Below, piece after piece: positions 43,981 through 53,307 of a DNA stretch of 64,000 bases; within the stretch, counting starts at the first letter, position 1; each line of letters opens with the position of its first letter. The translations under genes and the position numbers were made by a program. A model generated the notes under the pieces. That model made no database searches. It was not told where the DNA came from and was given only the letters and a program-made list of their open reading frames with translations. Source of the DNA: Azospirillum formosense. GTDB taxonomy: Bacteria; Pseudomonadota; Alphaproteobacteria; Azospirillales; Azospirillaceae. The stretch spans positions 310,001 to 374,000 of the forward strand of contig NZ_CP159402.1 in the NCBI RefSeq assembly GCF_040500525.1, written 5' to 3'.

Positions 43981-45945
43981 ATGGTGACTTCGGTGACGTC
44001 CAACATCGCCATCACGCTGCCCGACGGCAGCGTGCGGGAGTTCGACCGGCCGGTGACGGGGCTTGAGATTGCCCAGTCCATCGGGCCGCGCCTTGCCAAG
44101 GATGCGCTTGCCGTCAAGCTCGACGGCGAGGTGAAGGACCTCACCACCACCGTCACCACCAACGCCAAGATCGAGATCGTCACGCGCAGTCATCCCGACG
44201 CGCTGGAGGTCATCCGTCACGACGCCGCCCACGTCCTCGCCGACGCCGTGCAGAAGCTCTATCCGGGCACGCAGGTGACCATCGGTCCGGCGATCGCCAA
44301 CGGCTTCTATTACGACTTCGCGCGCGAGGAGCCCTTCACGCCCGACGATCTGCAGAAGATCGAGGCGAAGATGCGCGAGATCGTCGCCAAGGACGTTCCC
44401 ATCGTGCGCGAGGTCTGGACCCGCGACGATGCGGTCGCCTACTTCAAGAAGCTCGGCGAGCATTACAAGGCCGAGCTGATCGAAGCGATCCCGGCGGACC
44501 AGGACATCAGCATCTACCGCCAGGACGACTGGCTGGACCTGTGCCGCGGCCCGCACGCCCCGACCACCGGCAAGGTCGGCAACGGCTTCAAGCTGATGAA
44601 GGTGGCCGGCGCCTACTGGCGCGGCGACAGCCGCAACCCGATGCTCCAGCGCATCTACGGCACCGCCTGGCGCGACGAGAAGGAGCTGAAGGCCTACCTG
44701 CACCAGCTCGAGGAGGCGGAGAAGCGCGACCACCGCCGGCTGGGCAAGGAGCTGGACCTGTTCCACGTGCAGGAGGAGGCCGTCGGCTCGGTCTTCTGGC
44801 ATCCGAAGGGCTGGACGCTGTTCCGCACGCTGGAGACCTACATCCGCACCAAGCTGAGCCAGGCGGACTACGTCGAGGTCAAGACGCCGCAGCTCATCGA
44901 CAGCTCGCTGTTCAAGGCGTCGGGCCACTGGGACATGTATGGCGACAACATGTTCAAGGTCTCGGCCGACGACGGCGAGAAGATGCTCGGCATCAAGCCG
45001 ATGAACTGCCCGGGCCACGTGCAGATCTTCAAGCACGGTCTGCGCTCCTACCGTGATCTGCCGATCCGCATGGCGGAGTTCGGGTCCTGTCACCGCAACG
45101 AGCCGTCGGGCGCGCTGCACGGCATCCTGCGCGTGCGCGCCTTCACCCAGGACGACGCCCACATCTTCTGCACGGAAGATCAGGTGGCGAGCGAGGCGGC
45201 GGAGTATTTCAAGCTGCAGCTCGGCGTCTACCGCGATCTGGGCTTCGACAAGATCGCCGTGAAGCTGGCGCTGCGCCCCGACGTGCGCACCGGTTCCGAC
45301 GACCTGTGGGACCGCGCGGAGGGCGCGCTGCGCCAGGCGCTCGACGCCGCCGGGCTGGAGTATGAGGACCTGCCGGGCGAGGGCGCCTTCTACGGCCCGA
45401 AGGTGGAGTTCCACCTGACCGACGCCATCGGGCGCACCTGGCAGTGCGGCACGCTCCAGTACGATCCGAACCTTCCCGAGCGGCTGGACGCCTCCTACAT
45501 CGGCGAGGACGGCGCCCGCCACCGTCCGGTCATGCTGCACCGGGCCATCCTGGGCTCGCTGGAGCGCTTCATCGGCATGCTGATCGAGCATTACGCCGGC
45601 AAGTTCCCGATGTGGCTCGCCCCGGTGCAGGCGGTGGTCTGCACCATCACCAACGAGGCCGACGGTTACGGGCAGGAGGTCCTCAGCCTGCTCAAGCGCC
45701 GTGGCATCCGCGCCGAACTCGACACCCGGAACGAGAAGATCAACCTGAAGGTCCGCGAACACAGCCTTCAGAAGGTTCCCGTCCTGGTGGTTGTGGGCAA
45801 GCGCGAGGCGGAGGAGCGGACGGTCGCTCTCCGTACCCTCGGTGGTAAGGATCAGGAAGTTCTTGCCCTCGACGCCGCGCTCAATAAACTGGTTGAGGAG
45901 GCGAGGTCCCCCGCGGGTGCCGCCGCCTTCGATTCGCCGTTCTAA
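43981..45945 (+). CDS. thrS: Threonyl-tRNA synthetase
   Basis: This 654-residue class II enzyme begins with a TGS domain (about residues 5-65). The editing domain follows, with [11 protein letters not shown] (the HxxxH motif) and LCRGPHAP for hydrolysing mischarged Ser-tRNA. The catalytic core has [14 protein letters not shown] [13 protein letters not shown] and [34 protein letters not shown]. An anticodon-binding domain from about 550 includes [27 protein letters not shown]. The length is normal. infC follows, as in many bacteria. Confidence 0.98.
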   Translation: MVTSVTSNIAITLPDGSVREFDRPVTGLEIAQSIGPRLAKDALAVKLDGEVKDLTTTVTTNAKIEIVTRSHPDALEVIRHDAAHVLADAVQKLYPGTQVTIGPAIANGFYYDFAREEPFTPDDLQKIEAKMREIVAKDVPIVREVWTRDDAVAYFKKLGEHYKAELIEAIPADQDISIYRQDDWLDLCRGPHAPTTGKVGNGFKLMKVAGAYWRGDSRNPMLQRIYGTAWRDEKELKAYLHQLEEAEKRDHRRLGKELDLFHVQEEAVGSVFWHPKGWTLFRTLETYIRTKLSQADYVEVKTPQLIDSSLFKASGHWDMYGDNMFKVSADDGEKMLGIKPMNCPGHVQIFKHGLRSYRDLPIRMAEFGSCHRNEPSGALHGILRVRAFTQDDAHIFCTEDQVASEAAEYFKLQLGVYRDLGFDKIAVKLALRPDVRTGSDDLWDRAEGALRQALDAAGLEYEDLPGEGAFYGPKVEFHLTDAIGRTWQCGTLQYDPNLPERLDASYIGEDGARHRPVMLHRAILGSLERFIGMLIEHYAGKFPMWLAPVQAVVCTITNEADGYGQEVLSLLKRRGIRAELDTRNEKINLKVREHSLQKVPVLVVVGKREAEERTVALRTLGGKDQEVLALDAALNKLVEEARSPAGAAAFDSPF

Positions 45946-46020
45946 CCGACCGCACCGTTCGGGCGGGCCTTCCTCCGGGAGGTCGCGCCCCGGTGGGTTT
46001 CCAGTCATGGAGAAGCGTCC

Positions 46021-46557
46021 ATAGCCAGGATACCGTCAGAAGCCGCTCCGACCCGCGATGGACCGCGGGTGAACCGGGAGATCACGGCTCGCTCCATCCG
46101 TCTCGTCGGCGCCGATGGCGAGATGGTGGGCGTCGTTTCGCTGCGCGATGCGCTGCTGGCCGCTGAGGATGCGGGTCTCGACCTTGTCGAGATCGCCCCC
46201 CAGGCGGAGCCTCCTGTCTGCAAGATCCTCGACTATGGCAAGTACAAGTACGAGGCGCAGAAGAAGGCCGCCGAGGCGCGCAAGAAGCAGAAGATCATCG
46301 AGGTGAAGGAGATCAAGCTCCGACCCAACATCGATGACAACGACTACGACGTGAAGATGCGCTCGGCCCGCCGTTTCCTTGAGGAAGGCGACAAGGTCAA
46401 GGTGACCATGCGCTTCCGCGGGCGTGAGATGGCGCACCAGGATCTTGGCATGAACGTGCTGGTCCGCGTGCGCGACGAGTTGGACGAACTGGCGAAGGTC
46501 GAGCAGATGCCGAAGCTCGAAGGCCGCCAGATGGTCATGGTCCTGGCGCCGAGATAG
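46021..46557 (+). CDS. infC: Translation initiation factor IF-3, ATA start codon
   Basis: This 178-residue factor binds the 30S subunit and proofreads start-codon choice. Reading from an ATA at 46,021 gives [21 protein letters not shown], the expected IF-3 N-terminus. GGAGAAG lies five bases upstream as ribosome site. The first ordinary start, GTG at 46,069, would remove 16 conserved-type residues. IF-3 genes are known for rare starts (AUU in E. coli) that let IF-3 repress its own synthesis; here the codon is AUA. The rest is standard: [18 protein letters not shown] linker and [17 protein letters not shown]-terminal domain. Confidence 0.9.
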   Translation: MARIPSEAAPTRDGPRVNREITARSIRLVGADGEMVGVVSLRDALLAAEDAGLDLVEIAPQAEPPVCKILDYGKYKYEAQKKAAEARKKQKIIEVKEIKLRPNIDDNDYDVKMRSARRFLEEGDKVKVTMRFRGREMAHQDLGMNVLVRVRDELDELAKVEQMPKLEGRQMVMVLAPR

Positions 46558-46625
46558 GGCGCCGAGGTGACCCTTCGGCGCGACGGCCCGGTTGCCGTCC
46601 GCAGAGCACACGCGTCCCCAAAAAG

Positions 46626-46651
46626 GCCCGCCGGTTCCGGCGGGCTTTTTT
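46626..46651 (+). terminator. Intrinsic terminator after infC
   Basis: A 9-bp perfect stem GCCCGCCGG/CCGGCGGGC (46,626-46,634 with 46,637-46,645) followed by six T residues. Confidence 0.92.
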
Positions 46652-46774
46652 GTTGCCGGCCGTTCCGGCGGCGCGGCGGCGTTGCAGCCGGGGGCCGCAA
46701 TTACGGGGTAGCGGCATTGTGCAAGCGGGGCGGCGCGCCGACGTGAGGCTCGTTCCGCCTCCAACATCCGGCCG

Positions 46775-48616
46775 ATGCCCCGACCCTCCCTGTTCCGCCG
46801 CGCCGCCCTGGCTCTGACGCTCGCGCTGCCGCTGCTGTCCGGCCTGTCCGCGCCGCCCTCCGCCCAGGCGATGGAGCTGTTCGGGGACGAGTTCCGCACC
46901 GTCGACGACGTGCTGGCCTACAACCGCGGCCACGGCGTGCGCTTCCTCGACCGGCAGGGCCGCTTCATCGGCTCCATCGGCGAGACGTACGGCGACACGC
47001 TGACCCTGGAGAAGATGCCGAAGCACCTGATCCAGGCGCTGATCGCCAAGGAGGACCGGCGTTACCTGGAGCATGACGGCATCGACTTCCAGGGTCTGGC
47101 CCGCGCGCTGGCCGTGGCGGTGACCTCCGGCCGCTTCAGCCAGGGCGGCAGCACGCTGACCCAGCAGACGATGAAGCTGATCTTCCTCAACCGCTACAAC
47201 CGCTGGTCCCGCAAGGCGTACGAGCTGTACAGCGCCAGCGACTTCGAGGAACAGCTCGGCAAGAAGAACGTCCTGTACCTGTACCTCAACCGCGCCTATT
47301 TCGGCTTCGGCGCGTACGGGGTGGACGCCGCGGCCCGCGTCTTCTTCGGCAAGCCGGCGGGCAAGCTGTCGCTGAAGGAATCGGCGATGCTCATCGGCGC
47401 GCTGCCCGCCCCGTCCCGCCTGAATCCCTTCGCCGACCTGGAGAAGGCGGAGGCCAAGGCCGCGCTGGTGCTCGACGCCATGGCCGACGCCGGCTTCATC
47501 ACCGAGCGCACGGCGGAGCAGACCAAGCGCCAGCGTCCCATGCTGGCCGCAGCCAACAAGGCGGCGGTGCTGTCCACCGGCCATTTCCGCGAGACGGCCA
47601 AGGCCCGCTTCGACCGCTTCGCCGCCGACCGCTACGGCGGCGACCTGCCGGGACCGACCTTCACCGCGCGCACCACGCTCGACCGCGATCTCCAGGCCGC
47701 CGCCCTGCGCAGCGTGGAGACCACCCTGAAACGCCACGCCAAGAGCCTGGGCGACGCCGAGGTCGCCCTGGTCGCGCTGGACGGCGACGGGGCGATCCTG
47801 GCGATGATCGGCGGGCGCGACGCGGCGGCGCGGCGCGACCATTTCAACCGCGCGCTCCAGGCCCGCCGGCAGCCCGGATCGGCCTTCAAGCTGTTCGTCT
47901 TCCTGGCGGCTCTGGAGCGCGGCCTGACCCCGGACTCGCGCGTCGACGGCTCGCGCATGGAGTTCACGGACGGGCGGGCCATCCGCAACTTCGACAACCG
48001 CTACCCGTCCTCGCTGACGCTGGCCGACGCCTTCGCCTATTCCACCAACACGGCCTCGGCCCGGCTGACCCGCGGCCATGCCGAGGAGGTCGCCGCCGCC
48101 GCCCGCCGTCTCGGCGTCGAGTCGCCGCTGGAGCCGGATCTCGGCCTCGCGCTGGGAGTCAGCGAGGTGTCGTTGCTGGAGATCACCCAGGCCTACGCGG
48201 CGGTCGCCAACGGCGGCAGCAAGGTCAACGGCCATCTGTTCCAGCGCATCGGCGACCCCGCCGGGCGCACGATCTACAGCTACACCCCGCCGAGTGCGGA
48301 CCGGGTGATCGACCCGCAGACCGCCGCCACCCTGAAATCCATGCTGTCCGCGGTCACGCGGGACGGCACCGGCAAGACGGCCCGTTTGCCGGCGGCCCTC
48401 GCCAAGCGGGGGGCGGGGGGCAAGACCGGCACCACCAACGATTACCGGGACGCCTGGTTCATCGGCTTCGCCGACGGCGTGGCCGGGCGCGGGCTGACCG
48501 TCGGAGTGTGGGTCGGCAACGACGGCAACACGCCGATGAAGGGGGTGACCGGCGGCTCCGTCCCGGCGGAGATCTGGCGCCGTTTCATGGTCGAGGCGGC
48601 GCGGGTGAAAGGCTAG
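46775..48616 (+). CDS. Class A penicillin-binding protein (GT51 + transpeptidase)
   Basis: This 613-residue bifunctional peptidoglycan synthase has a hydrophobic N-terminus (residues 8-32) ending PSAQA, so it looks more like a cleavable signal peptide than a long anchor. The glycosyltransferase domain shows AKEDRRYLEHDGIDF, GGSTLTQQTMK, SRKAYE and KNVLYLYLNRAYFG. The transpeptidase domain has the SxxK motif in PGSAFKLF, SxN in YSTNTA, and KTG in GGKTGTTNDYRDAWF. It is shorter than PBP1a/1b and has no extra C-terminal domain. Its stop overlaps that of the convergent SH3 gene. Confidence 0.93.
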   Translation: MPRPSLFRRAALALTLALPLLSGLSAPPSAQAMELFGDEFRTVDDVLAYNRGHGVRFLDRQGRFIGSIGETYGDTLTLEKMPKHLIQALIAKEDRRYLEHDGIDFQGLARALAVAVTSGRFSQGGSTLTQQTMKLIFLNRYNRWSRKAYELYSASDFEEQLGKKNVLYLYLNRAYFGFGAYGVDAAARVFFGKPAGKLSLKESAMLIGALPAPSRLNPFADLEKAEAKAALVLDAMADAGFITERTAEQTKRQRPMLAAANKAAVLSTGHFRETAKARFDRFAADRYGGDLPGPTFTARTTLDRDLQAAALRSVETTLKRHAKSLGDAEVALVALDGDGAILAMIGGRDAAARRDHFNRALQARRQPGSAFKLFVFLAALERGLTPDSRVDGSRMEFTDGRAIRNFDNRYPSSLTLADAFAYSTNTASARLTRGHAEEVAAAARRLGVESPLEPDLGLALGVSEVSLLEITQAYAAVANGGSKVNGHLFQRIGDPAGRTIYSYTPPSADRVIDPQTAATLKSMLSAVTRDGTGKTARLPAALAKRGAGGKTGTTNDYRDAWFIGFADGVAGRGLTVGVWVGNDGNTPMKGVTGGSVPAEIWRRFMVEAARVKG

Positions 48617-49335
48617 CGGCCCTTTGCCCCGGCGAGCAGGGACGCGCCGACGAAGCCCAGCGCCCGCCCGTTCCGTCCGACCTCGTACCAAGACCCGAAG
48701 GCGGCCATCACGGTGACCGTTTCCCCCTTCTCCAGGACGTCCGCCACCTTGGCGTCGCAGAAGGGGGCGACGCGCAAATTCGCGGCGGCGCGGACGCGCA
48801 CCCGTGTCCCCGCGGCGATGGCCGGGCGGCGCGCGTCGGCGCCGCGCTCCTCGGCGATGGAGCCGGGCAGGGCGCAGCCGCGGTCCTCCTTCGACGCCTT
48901 GGCGTAGCCGCCCTTGAAGCGGTTGGTCGGCAAGCGGTTGGTCGGCAAGCGGTTGGTCGGCAAGCGGTTCGTCGGCGCGCTTTCCGCGACCGTCGCGGGG
49001 GCCGGGCCGGCTGGTTTGCGGGCGGGCAGGGGGACGGCACGCATGTCGGCGGAGGTCGGCGCCAGGGGCTCCGCCGCCGGAGCAGAGGCGGTGGCGTCCG
49101 GCTCCGCTGCGGTCGCCGGCGGTGGTGGTGCGGGGGCGGTCAGCACCGGCACCGGACGCAACGGCGCCAAGCCCTGCGGCGCGGCCGTCCCCGCCGCTCC
49201 CAGCGGAGTCAGCCTCGGCAGCGCGGCGGTCGGCGGCGGGCGCGGCGTGAAAACCGGTTCGGCCTCGTCGGCCTGCGCCGGAGGGCCGTCGAACAAAGCC
49301 AGCAGACCGAGAAGGGGAAGGACGAACCGGCGCAT
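48613..49335 (-). CDS. Exported SH3-domain protein with tandem repeat linker
   Basis: This 240-residue protein has a signal peptide (MRRFVLPLLGLLALFDGPPAQA), a long Pro/Ala-rich linker, four copies of a PTNRL-type pentapeptide, and a C-terminal bacterial SH3 domain. That domain runs from GTRVRVRAAANLRVAPFCDAKVADVLEKG to WYEVGRNGRALGFVGASLL. SH3b domains usually bind cell-wall peptides, in keeping with the convergent PBP gene. I start at the ATG at 49,335; a TTG at 49,347 is an alternative. It follows the next gene by eight bases and is probably in one operon with it. Confidence 0.85.
   Translation of the reverse strand: MRRFVLPLLGLLALFDGPPAQADEAEPVFTPRPPPTAALPRLTPLGAAGTAAPQGLAPLRPVPVLTAPAPPPPATAAEPDATASAPAAEPLAPTSADMRAVPLPARKPAGPAPATVAESAPTNRLPTNRLPTNRLPTNRFKGGYAKASKEDRGCALPGSIAEERGADARRPAIAAGTRVRVRAAANLRVAPFCDAKVADVLEKGETVTVMAAFGSWYEVGRNGRALGFVGASLLAGAKGR
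48917..48976. repeat. 15-bp tandem repeat, four copies, in the SH3 gene
   Basis: The unit AAGCGGTTGGTCGGC occurs at 48,917, 48,932 and 48,947 without change and at 48,962 with one base changed (TTC for TTG). It encodes PTNRL in frame three times, then PTNRF. Perfect in-frame repeats of this kind expand and shrink by slippage. Confidence 0.95.
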
Positions 49336-49343
49336 CCGCCGCC

Positions 49344-50492
49344 TCAATCCACGGCGACGCGGGCGATGAGCGCCGGCAGGGTCTGGCAGCGGAACAGCCC
49401 GTCCAGGGTCTGCTGCTCGGTCAGGCGCAGCGACAGGGCGCAGCCGTAGGCGTTCACCGTCAGGGTGGTCTGCGCCAGCGCGCCGACGGCGGCGGAGGGC
49501 TTGGCGATGCTGTAGCCGGGAGCGCCGAGCCGTCCGGCGAGCGCGCCGCTGACCGGGTTGAAGGAATCGATCTCCAGCGTCAGCGGACCCAGGTTGTTCA
49601 GCACCGTTTCGGAATGCGGGTCCTCCTTCGTCGCGTAGAGCTGCACCGGCACCGCCTTGCGGCGGGCGATCCAGTCCTTCAGCGCCAGATTGCCCAGCAC
49701 GGGGTCGCGGCTCTGCAGCGCCGCCTCCAGGACGATCTGGCGCAGCGCCGGGTCGTTGCCGCCCAGCGCCGCCTCGCAGGCGGCGATCCGCGCCGGGCGG
49801 TCGGCACCCACGATCCGGGCGCGCAGGTCGGCGATCCGCGCCGCCCGGGCCTCCTCCTGCCGCCGTTCGGCGGCGGCGCGCTCCTCCTCCGCCTTGGTCG
49901 CGGCGGCCTGCCGGGCGAGCAGATCCTCCTCGCGGCGCCGCCGAGCGTCCGCCTCGGCGCCACGGGCCTCGGCGTCGCGGGCGATCTGGTCGCGCAAACG
50001 GTTGGCCTCGGCGGAACCGGCCAGCACCGGGCGGCCGGGAAGCTCCTCCAGAGGCTGGCCGATGTCCTCCAGCACCTCCGGATTGCGCAGCTCGATGCGC
50101 GCGCTCCAGCCGTTGGGGCCGAGCGTGGCGAGCGCCGTGGCGGCGAGCGTCTTTTCAAGCCCGGCCTCGGCGACGGGGCGGATGAAGGTCACGGCCCCGT
50201 CGCGGCTTTCCACCGCGTAGGTCGGCTTGGCGAGGCGCAGCTTGGCCGCGATCCGGACGGCGGCGCGCGAGTCGGCGGGTTTCGCGGCGCCCTTGCCGTC
50301 GGGGGCGGGGGCGGCGATCGGCTCCGCCGTCATCTCCTCGACGGTCCAGAGGGGCGGGACGAGCCGCGACACCTCGGCGCGGATGCGGTCGATCGGCGGG
50401 TCGGACGCGCGGGCGGCCGGAACGGGAGCCAACACGGGCGCCAGCCCGGCCATCAGCGTCACCGCGATCCCCCATGCCGCCGGTCGCACCAT
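49344..50492 (-). CDS. Exported coiled-coil protein, unknown
   Basis: This 382-residue protein has a signal peptide (about residues 1-30, ending PAARA). A small domain is followed by a charged Glu/Arg/Ala coiled coil (about 165-230, DAEARGAEADARRRREEDLLARQAAATKAEEE). A region with ACEAALGGNDPALRQIVLEAALQSRDPVLGNLALKDW resembles a short helical repeat, and a beta-rich C-terminal part contains two cysteines. No named family is recognised. It is probably periplasmic and co-transcribed with the SH3 protein downstream. Confidence 0.75.
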   Translation of the reverse strand: MVRPAAWGIAVTLMAGLAPVLAPVPAARASDPPIDRIRAEVSRLVPPLWTVEEMTAEPIAAPAPDGKGAAKPADSRAAVRIAAKLRLAKPTYAVESRDGAVTFIRPVAEAGLEKTLAATALATLGPNGWSARIELRNPEVLEDIGQPLEELPGRPVLAGSAEANRLRDQIARDAEARGAEADARRRREEDLLARQAAATKAEEERAAAERRQEEARAARIADLRARIVGADRPARIAACEAALGGNDPALRQIVLEAALQSRDPVLGNLALKDWIARRKAVPVQLYATKEDPHSETVLNNLGPLTLEIDSFNPVSGALAGRLGAPGYSIAKPSAAVGALAQTTLTVNAYGCALSLRLTEQQTLDGLFRCQTLPALIARVAVD

Positions 50493-50760
50493 CGCTCGTT
50501 CTCCACCGGAAATGACCACTACAGCTTGTGCCGGTTCGTCCAGGCACTGGTACAGCGAAGCCGCCGGCGAAGGGAAGCGGCTTTTGCCCGGGCCGGCGCC
50601 GCGCGGGGGCTGGAACGGTGAAACGCCGTCCGGGATCGCGACCCTCGGTCGAAATTGGCTTTGTGCCCACACGCTGCTTGCAATATCATCATACAAGTGA
50701 ATGTATATTCGCCGGAAACGCGAGCGCCTTTCCGCAACGGCAGGGGACCAAGGGCACGAT

Positions 50761-51081
50761 ATGGCGGGCAGACAGGGGAACAAGGAAGGGCCGGTCCTGG
50801 TCTGTCGCAATGTCAAGGTTTCCGGCCGACGCACCAGTCTTCGGATGGAGCCCTATATTTGGGACTCCTTGAAGGAGATCTGCGAGCGTGAAGGTCTGAC
50901 GCTCAACGACATCTGCACCCAGATCGATCAGCGGCGCGGCGAAGCGAATCTGACCGCCTCCATCCGCGTCTTCATCGTCAGCTATTTCCGCAACGCCATC
51001 GGAAACCGCGGCTTTTCCGAAGACGGGCCGTCGAGCATCCTGCGCAAGGCCATGGACGACGCCATCCCGCCCTTCGACTGA
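50761..51081 (+). CDS. Ribbon-helix-helix domain protein
   Basis: This 106-residue likely DNA-binding protein contains VCRNVKVSGRRTSLRMEPYIWDSLKEICEREGLTLNDICTQIDQRRGEANLTASIRVFIVSYFR. This is the extended RHH pattern (RHH_4 family) common in alphaproteobacteria: a beta strand with the basic residues, then two helices. The start ATG at 50,761 fits the family length; an earlier in-frame ATG at 50,701 would add 20 residues. It is divergent from the coiled-coil gene and may regulate it. Confidence 0.82.
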   Translation: MAGRQGNKEGPVLVCRNVKVSGRRTSLRMEPYIWDSLKEICEREGLTLNDICTQIDQRRGEANLTASIRVFIVSYFRNAIGNRGFSEDGPSSILRKAMDDAIPPFD

Positions 51082-51106
51082 GAGGCGGGACGGCGGTCGC
51101 CCCCGC

Positions 51107-51982
51107 TCACCAGCGCAGGCTGGGGAGGGCGTAGGTCGGCTGGTGGCCGGACGCCGCGGCGGCGGCGGCCAGCTTGGCCGGATCGACGGCGTCGCCCCAG
51201 GCGCCGCCCAGTTCTTCCCGATGAATGCCGAAGGTGACCAGCGCCACGTCGATCCCGGCGGCGTTGGCCCCGGCCACGTCGGTGCGCAGGCTGTCGCCCA
51301 CCGCCAGGATGCGCCGCTTGTCCTCGATCCCCATCAGCGACAGGCAACGGTCGTAGACCGGGGCGTGCGGCTTGCCGTGCCAGAACACGTCGCCGCCCAG
51401 TTCCTCGTAACGCAGGGCCAGCGTGCCGGCGCAGATGACCATCTCCTCGCCGACCATCACGATCAGGTCGGGGTTGGCGCAGACCATCGGCAGGTTGCGG
51501 CGGCGGCAGGCCTGCAGCGCCGGTTCGTAGACCGACAGCGCTTCCCCGAAGTCGACGATGCCGGTGTTCACCACGAAATCAGCCTCGTCCGGCGACGCGA
51601 CCAGCGTGTAGTCCAGCCCCTCATACACGTCCATGTCGCGGTCCGGGCCGATGTGGTAGAGGCGCCGGCCCAGAGCGGCGTGCCACGGGTCGTCGCGGTC
51701 GCGCAGCGCATCGTAGGCGGCCTCGCCCGAGGTCATGACATGGTGGTAGCGCTCGCGCCCGATGCCCATGCCGTCCAGCTTGGCGATGACGCCGCCGGTG
51801 CGGCGCGGCGCGTTGGACAGCAGGCAGATCACCTTGCCGGCCGCGCGCAGCCGGTCCAGGCATTCCGGCACGCCGGGATAGGGCCGCTCGCCGTCGTGCA
51901 GGACGCCCCAAAGGTCGAGGATGACCCCGTCGTAACGGTCGATGACGGGGGCGATGCCGGAAAGCTGGACGATGTCGGTCAT
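51107..51982 (-). CDS. HAD superfamily class IIA hydrolase
   Basis: This 291-residue phosphatase resembles the NagD/4-nitrophenylphosphatase group in its alphaproteobacterial form. Motif I is DGVILDLWGVLHDG at about residues 18-31, motif II is CLLSNAPRRTGGV, and the class IIA cap domain follows. The C-terminal motif is GKPHAPVYDRCL then ILAVGDSLRTDVAGANAAGIDVALVTFG. In motif I the usual second Asp is Trp (DLWG, not DxDG), typical of this subgroup. The substrate is unknown. The glycosyltransferase gene ends 41 bases upstream in the same direction. Confidence 0.9.
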   Translation of the reverse strand: MTDIVQLSGIAPVIDRYDGVILDLWGVLHDGERPYPGVPECLDRLRAAGKVICLLSNAPRRTGGVIAKLDGMGIGRERYHHVMTSGEAAYDALRDRDDPWHAALGRRLYHIGPDRDMDVYEGLDYTLVASPDEADFVVNTGIVDFGEALSVYEPALQACRRRNLPMVCANPDLIVMVGEEMVICAGTLALRYEELGGDVFWHGKPHAPVYDRCLSLMGIEDKRRILAVGDSLRTDVAGANAAGIDVALVTFGIHREELGGAWGDAVDPAKLAAAAAASGHQPTYALPSLRW

Positions 51983-52023
51983 GAGGTCCGGTGGTGTGTC
52001 GGGCGGGAGGAGTGGGTGGCGGC

Positions 52024-53265
52024 TCAGCGGCCTTGCGGGGCGCGTTTGGGCTCGTCGAGAAGCTCCGCATAGACGGCCAGCGTGTCGGCGCACATGCGCT
52101 GCTTGGTGTAGCGCTCGGCGACGAAGGCGCGGGCGCGGGCGCCGATGGCGTCGCGCTGCTCCATCGTCAGCGACAGCGCCTCGTCCAGCGCCTTGGCCAG
52201 CGCCTCGGGGTCGGCGGGCGGCACCACCCAGGCGGTCTCGCCGGGAATCACGGTCTCCTGGTAGGCGCCGATGGCGGAGACGATCACCGGGCGGCCCATG
52301 GCCTGGGCCTCGACGATCACCCGCCCGAAGGCTTCCGGCTCCTGCGAGGCGGAGACGACGACGGTGGACAGCCGGTAGGCGGCGGCCATGTCGTTGCAAT
52401 GGTCGGTCATCTTCACCACGCCCTCCAGCCCGGCGCGGCGCACCTGCTCCTCCAGCTCCTGCCGATATCCGGTGCGGCCCTGGTCGGAGCCGACGAGCAG
52501 GGCGCAGACGTCCTTGCGCCCCAGCTTGGCCAGCGCGTCGATCAGCACCGTCTGGCCTTTCCAGCGGGTCAGGCGGCCGGGCAGCAGGATCACCGGCTTG
52601 TCGTCGGGCAGCCGCCACTTCTGGGCGAGCTGGACCATGCGGGCGGAGCTGACCCGCTCCGGCGCGAAGGACAGCGGGTCGATGCCGCGGTGGATGGTGC
52701 GGATGACCGCCGGATCGACCGCGTAATTCTCCAGGATGTGGCGGCGGATGAAGCCGGAGATGGCGATGATCCGCTCGCCCCGCGCCATCACCGAATTGTA
52801 CCAGCGCTTCAGCCCGTTCTTGTAATTGTACGGGGCGTGGAAGGTGGTCATGTAGCGCGCACCGGTCCTCTGGCAGGCCAGCCAGGCGCTCCAGGCCGGG
52901 GCGCGGGAGCGGGCGTGGACGATGTCCACGCCGTTCTCCCGGATGATGGCCTCCAGCGTGCGCGCGTTGCGGCGGATGACCAGCGGGTTCTTGGAGGCCA
53001 GCGGCAGGGTGATGTGACGGATGCCGGCGCGGTCCAGCTCCGCCGCCATCGGCCCGCCTTCGGACGCCACCAGCGGCAGCGCCCCGGCCTGGGCCAACGC
53101 CATCGCCACGTCGATGCAGCCGCGCTCGGCCCCGCCGGTGACCAGCGCCGGCAGCACCTGGAGAACCACGGGCCGGCGGCCGGCGGACGCGAAGGCACCC
53201 TTCGCGAAGGCGTCGGCCGGGTTGCGCGGGTCCTCGCCGGTGCTAAGCTGGGATTCGACGTCCAT
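52024..53265 (-). CDS. Family 4-type glycosyltransferase
   Basis: This 413-residue enzyme has the GT-B fold. The N-terminal donor-cleft motif is VLQVLPALVTGGAERGCIDVAMAL, followed by AYN-type FHAPYNYKNGLKRWYNSVMARGERIIAISGF. The C-terminal domain has PVILLPGRLTRWKGQTVLIDAL and the E-x7-E motif in ASQEPEAFGRVIVEAQAMGRPVI. It transfers a nucleotide-activated sugar, probably in lipopolysaccharide or polysaccharide synthesis. The ATG at 53,265 is used; a GTG at 53,271 is closer to the ribosome site AGGA and is an alternative. Confidence 0.92.
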   Translation of the reverse strand: MDVESQLSTGEDPRNPADAFAKGAFASAGRRPVVLQVLPALVTGGAERGCIDVAMALAQAGALPLVASEGGPMAAELDRAGIRHITLPLASKNPLVIRRNARTLEAIIRENGVDIVHARSRAPAWSAWLACQRTGARYMTTFHAPYNYKNGLKRWYNSVMARGERIIAISGFIRRHILENYAVDPAVIRTIHRGIDPLSFAPERVSSARMVQLAQKWRLPDDKPVILLPGRLTRWKGQTVLIDALAKLGRKDVCALLVGSDQGRTGYRQELEEQVRRAGLEGVVKMTDHCNDMAAAYRLSTVVVSASQEPEAFGRVIVEAQAMGRPVIVSAIGAYQETVIPGETAWVVPPADPEALAKALDEALSLTMEQRDAIGARARAFVAERYTKQRMCADTLAVYAELLDEPKRAPQGR

Positions 53266-53307
53266 AGTCACAGATTCCTAAAGTCCTGGCCCACAGAGGT
53301 GTCCGAT

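Noticed and set aside
43885..46008. 707-codon open frame opposite thrS-infC
   Set aside because: Antisense shadow; thrS and infC motifs are complete on the other strand.
48917..48976. CRISPR-like array
   Set aside because: The 15-bp units are contiguous with no spacers, lie in frame in a gene, and no cas gene is present.
50701..50760. Earlier ATG for the RHH gene
   Set aside because: The added 20 residues are Arg-rich and unlike the family; the ATG at 50,761 gives a normal N-terminus.
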